Shown here in pieces: positions 14,129 through 14,759 of a stretch of DNA of 14,759 nt. Made by a program: the position numbers and the translations under genes. The stretch comes from an uncultured Lysobacteraceae bacterium. GTDB lineage: Bacteria > Pseudomonadota > Gammaproteobacteria > Xanthomonadales > Xanthomonadaceae. The stretch lies in the NCBI GenBank assembly GCA_946886995.1, contig CAMPJU010000009.1, positions 1-14,759 on the forward strand. Direction: 5' to 3'. Positions within the stretch are counted from its first letter, which is position 1; every line of letters begins with the position of its first letter. A model generated the notes under the pieces. It was not told where the DNA came from, searched no databases, and saw only the letters and a list, made by a program, of their open reading frames with translations.

Positions 14129-14759
14129 ATGGACCCGCACCGCTGGCGCCTGGATGGACAGGTGGCCCTGGTCACCGGCGCAAGCGCCGGCATCGGCCGC
14201 GCCATCGCGCGCGAACTGCTCGGCTTCGGCGCCGACGTACTGATGGTGGCGCGCGAGGCCAACGCCCTCGAAAGCGCGCGCGCCGAACTCGAAGAGGAGT
14301 TCCCCGACCGCACCGTCGCCGCCCTGCCGGCCGACGTCGCCGACGGCGAACAGCGCCGCGAGATCCTCGACTGGGTGGAGGACCACGGCGAAGGCCTGCA
14401 CATCCTGGTCAACAACGCCGGCACCAACCAGGGCAAGCCGACCGTCGACTACGCCGAGGACGAGTGGCGCCGCATCTTCGAGGTCAACCTGTTCTCCGCG
14501 TTCGAACTGTCGCGCTACGCGCATCCGCTGCTGACGCAGCATCCCGCGTCGAGCATCGTCAATGTCGGTAGCGTGTCAGGTGAGACCGCCGTGCGCACCG
14601 GTGCACCGTACGGCATGAGCAAGGCCGCGCTGCACCAGCTGACCCGCAACCTGGCCTGCGAGTGGGCCGAGGACGGCGTGCGGGTGAACTCGGTGGCGCC
14701 GTGGTACGTGCGCACGCGCCGGACCTCCGACGCGCTGGCGCAGCCGGACTACTACGAGG
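14129..14759 (+). CDS. Short-chain dehydrogenase/reductase, tropinone reductase-like (3' end cut by window edge)
   Basis: SDR enzymes carry out NAD(P)-dependent oxidation or reduction of alcohols and ketones in the cytoplasm. The first 210 residues are present, most of the usual 250-260. Seen in order are the cofactor motif TGASAGIG (16-23), the adenine-binding Asp in PADV, NNAG at 95-98, the catalytic Asn120, Ser148 in NVGSVSG, and Tyr161/Lys165 in YGMSK. VRVNSVAPWYVRT after the active site is the form found in tropinone-reductase-like SDRs. All four catalytic residues are intact. Ala-Arg-Glu after the second strand (VAREAN) suggests NADP(H) preference, which is inference. The substrate is unknown. 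The ATG at 14129 is supported by AAGGAG with 6-nt spacing. Confidence 0.93.
   Translation, partial: MDPHRWRLDGQVALVTGASAGIGRAIARELLGFGADVLMVAREANALESARAELEEEFPDRTVAALPADVADGEQRREILDWVEDHGEGLHILVNNAGTNQGKPTVDYAEDEWRRIFEVNLFSAFELSRYAHPLLTQHPASSIVNVGSVSGETAVRTGAPYGMSKAALHQLTRNLACEWAEDGVRVNSVAPWYVRTRRTSDALAQPDYYE

Noticed and set aside
13928..14542. Longer 204-residue version of the lipoprotein frame
   Set aside because: The extension lies antisense to the dehydrogenase and would bury the signal peptide. The internal ATG at 14065 has a clear GGAGG site.

Overview
The window is a contiguous piece of a GC-rich bacterial chromosome, most likely from the Xanthomonadales (Lysobacteraceae; a Lysobacter/Luteimonas-like organism). 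I infer this from the very high GC content, the strong G/C preference at third codon positions in every real gene, and the mix of families (DUF3667, DUF4286-like, a sigma-like/DUF3106-like protein, 67K-type SppA). No sequence search was possible, so the taxonomic call is inference. I see no tRNA, rRNA, CRISPR, insertion sequence, phage gene or sign of recent transfer. Coding density is high and all genes share one codon style.

Layout. (1) 1-3110, minus strand: priA (primosomal helicase) followed after 6 nt by a type II NADH dehydrogenase-like flavoprotein that runs off the left edge. (2) 3111-3519: the only long non-coding stretch. It is a divergent intergenic region, locally AT-richer than its surroundings, and holds two perfect DnaA boxes in inverted orientation just upstream of priA. 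(3) 3520-6957, plus strand: a membrane protein with a sigma-region-4-like cytoplasmic N-terminus and a DUF3106-like exported C-terminus, then a sensor histidine kinase with a predicted exported sensory domain and seven further membrane segments. (4) 6947-9195, minus strand: a tight operon of a DUF3667 zinc-ribbon membrane protein, a small DUF4286-like protein and a NarL/LuxR-type response regulator. The response regulator ends inside the last codons of the histidine kinase (tail-to-tail overlap of 11 nt). (5) 9272-13907, plus strand: a MATE efflux transporter, sppA and a two-domain chromate transporter whose start codon lies in a predicted GC-rich hairpin. (6) 13928-14065, minus strand: a 45-residue lipoprotein. 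(7) 14129 to the right edge, plus strand: a truncated short-chain dehydrogenase/reductase.

How the parts may work together. The convergent kinase and regulator are likely a two-component pair; the regulator is probably co-transcribed with DUF3667 and DUF4286-like genes, and the kinase lies downstream of the sigma-like membrane protein. Positions 3520-9195 therefore look like a candidate envelope-sensing locus of unknown stimulus. This is inference from gene order and domain content. The remaining genes are ordinary housekeeping or transport functions: replication restart, respiration, drug efflux, signal-peptide turnover and oxyanion transport.
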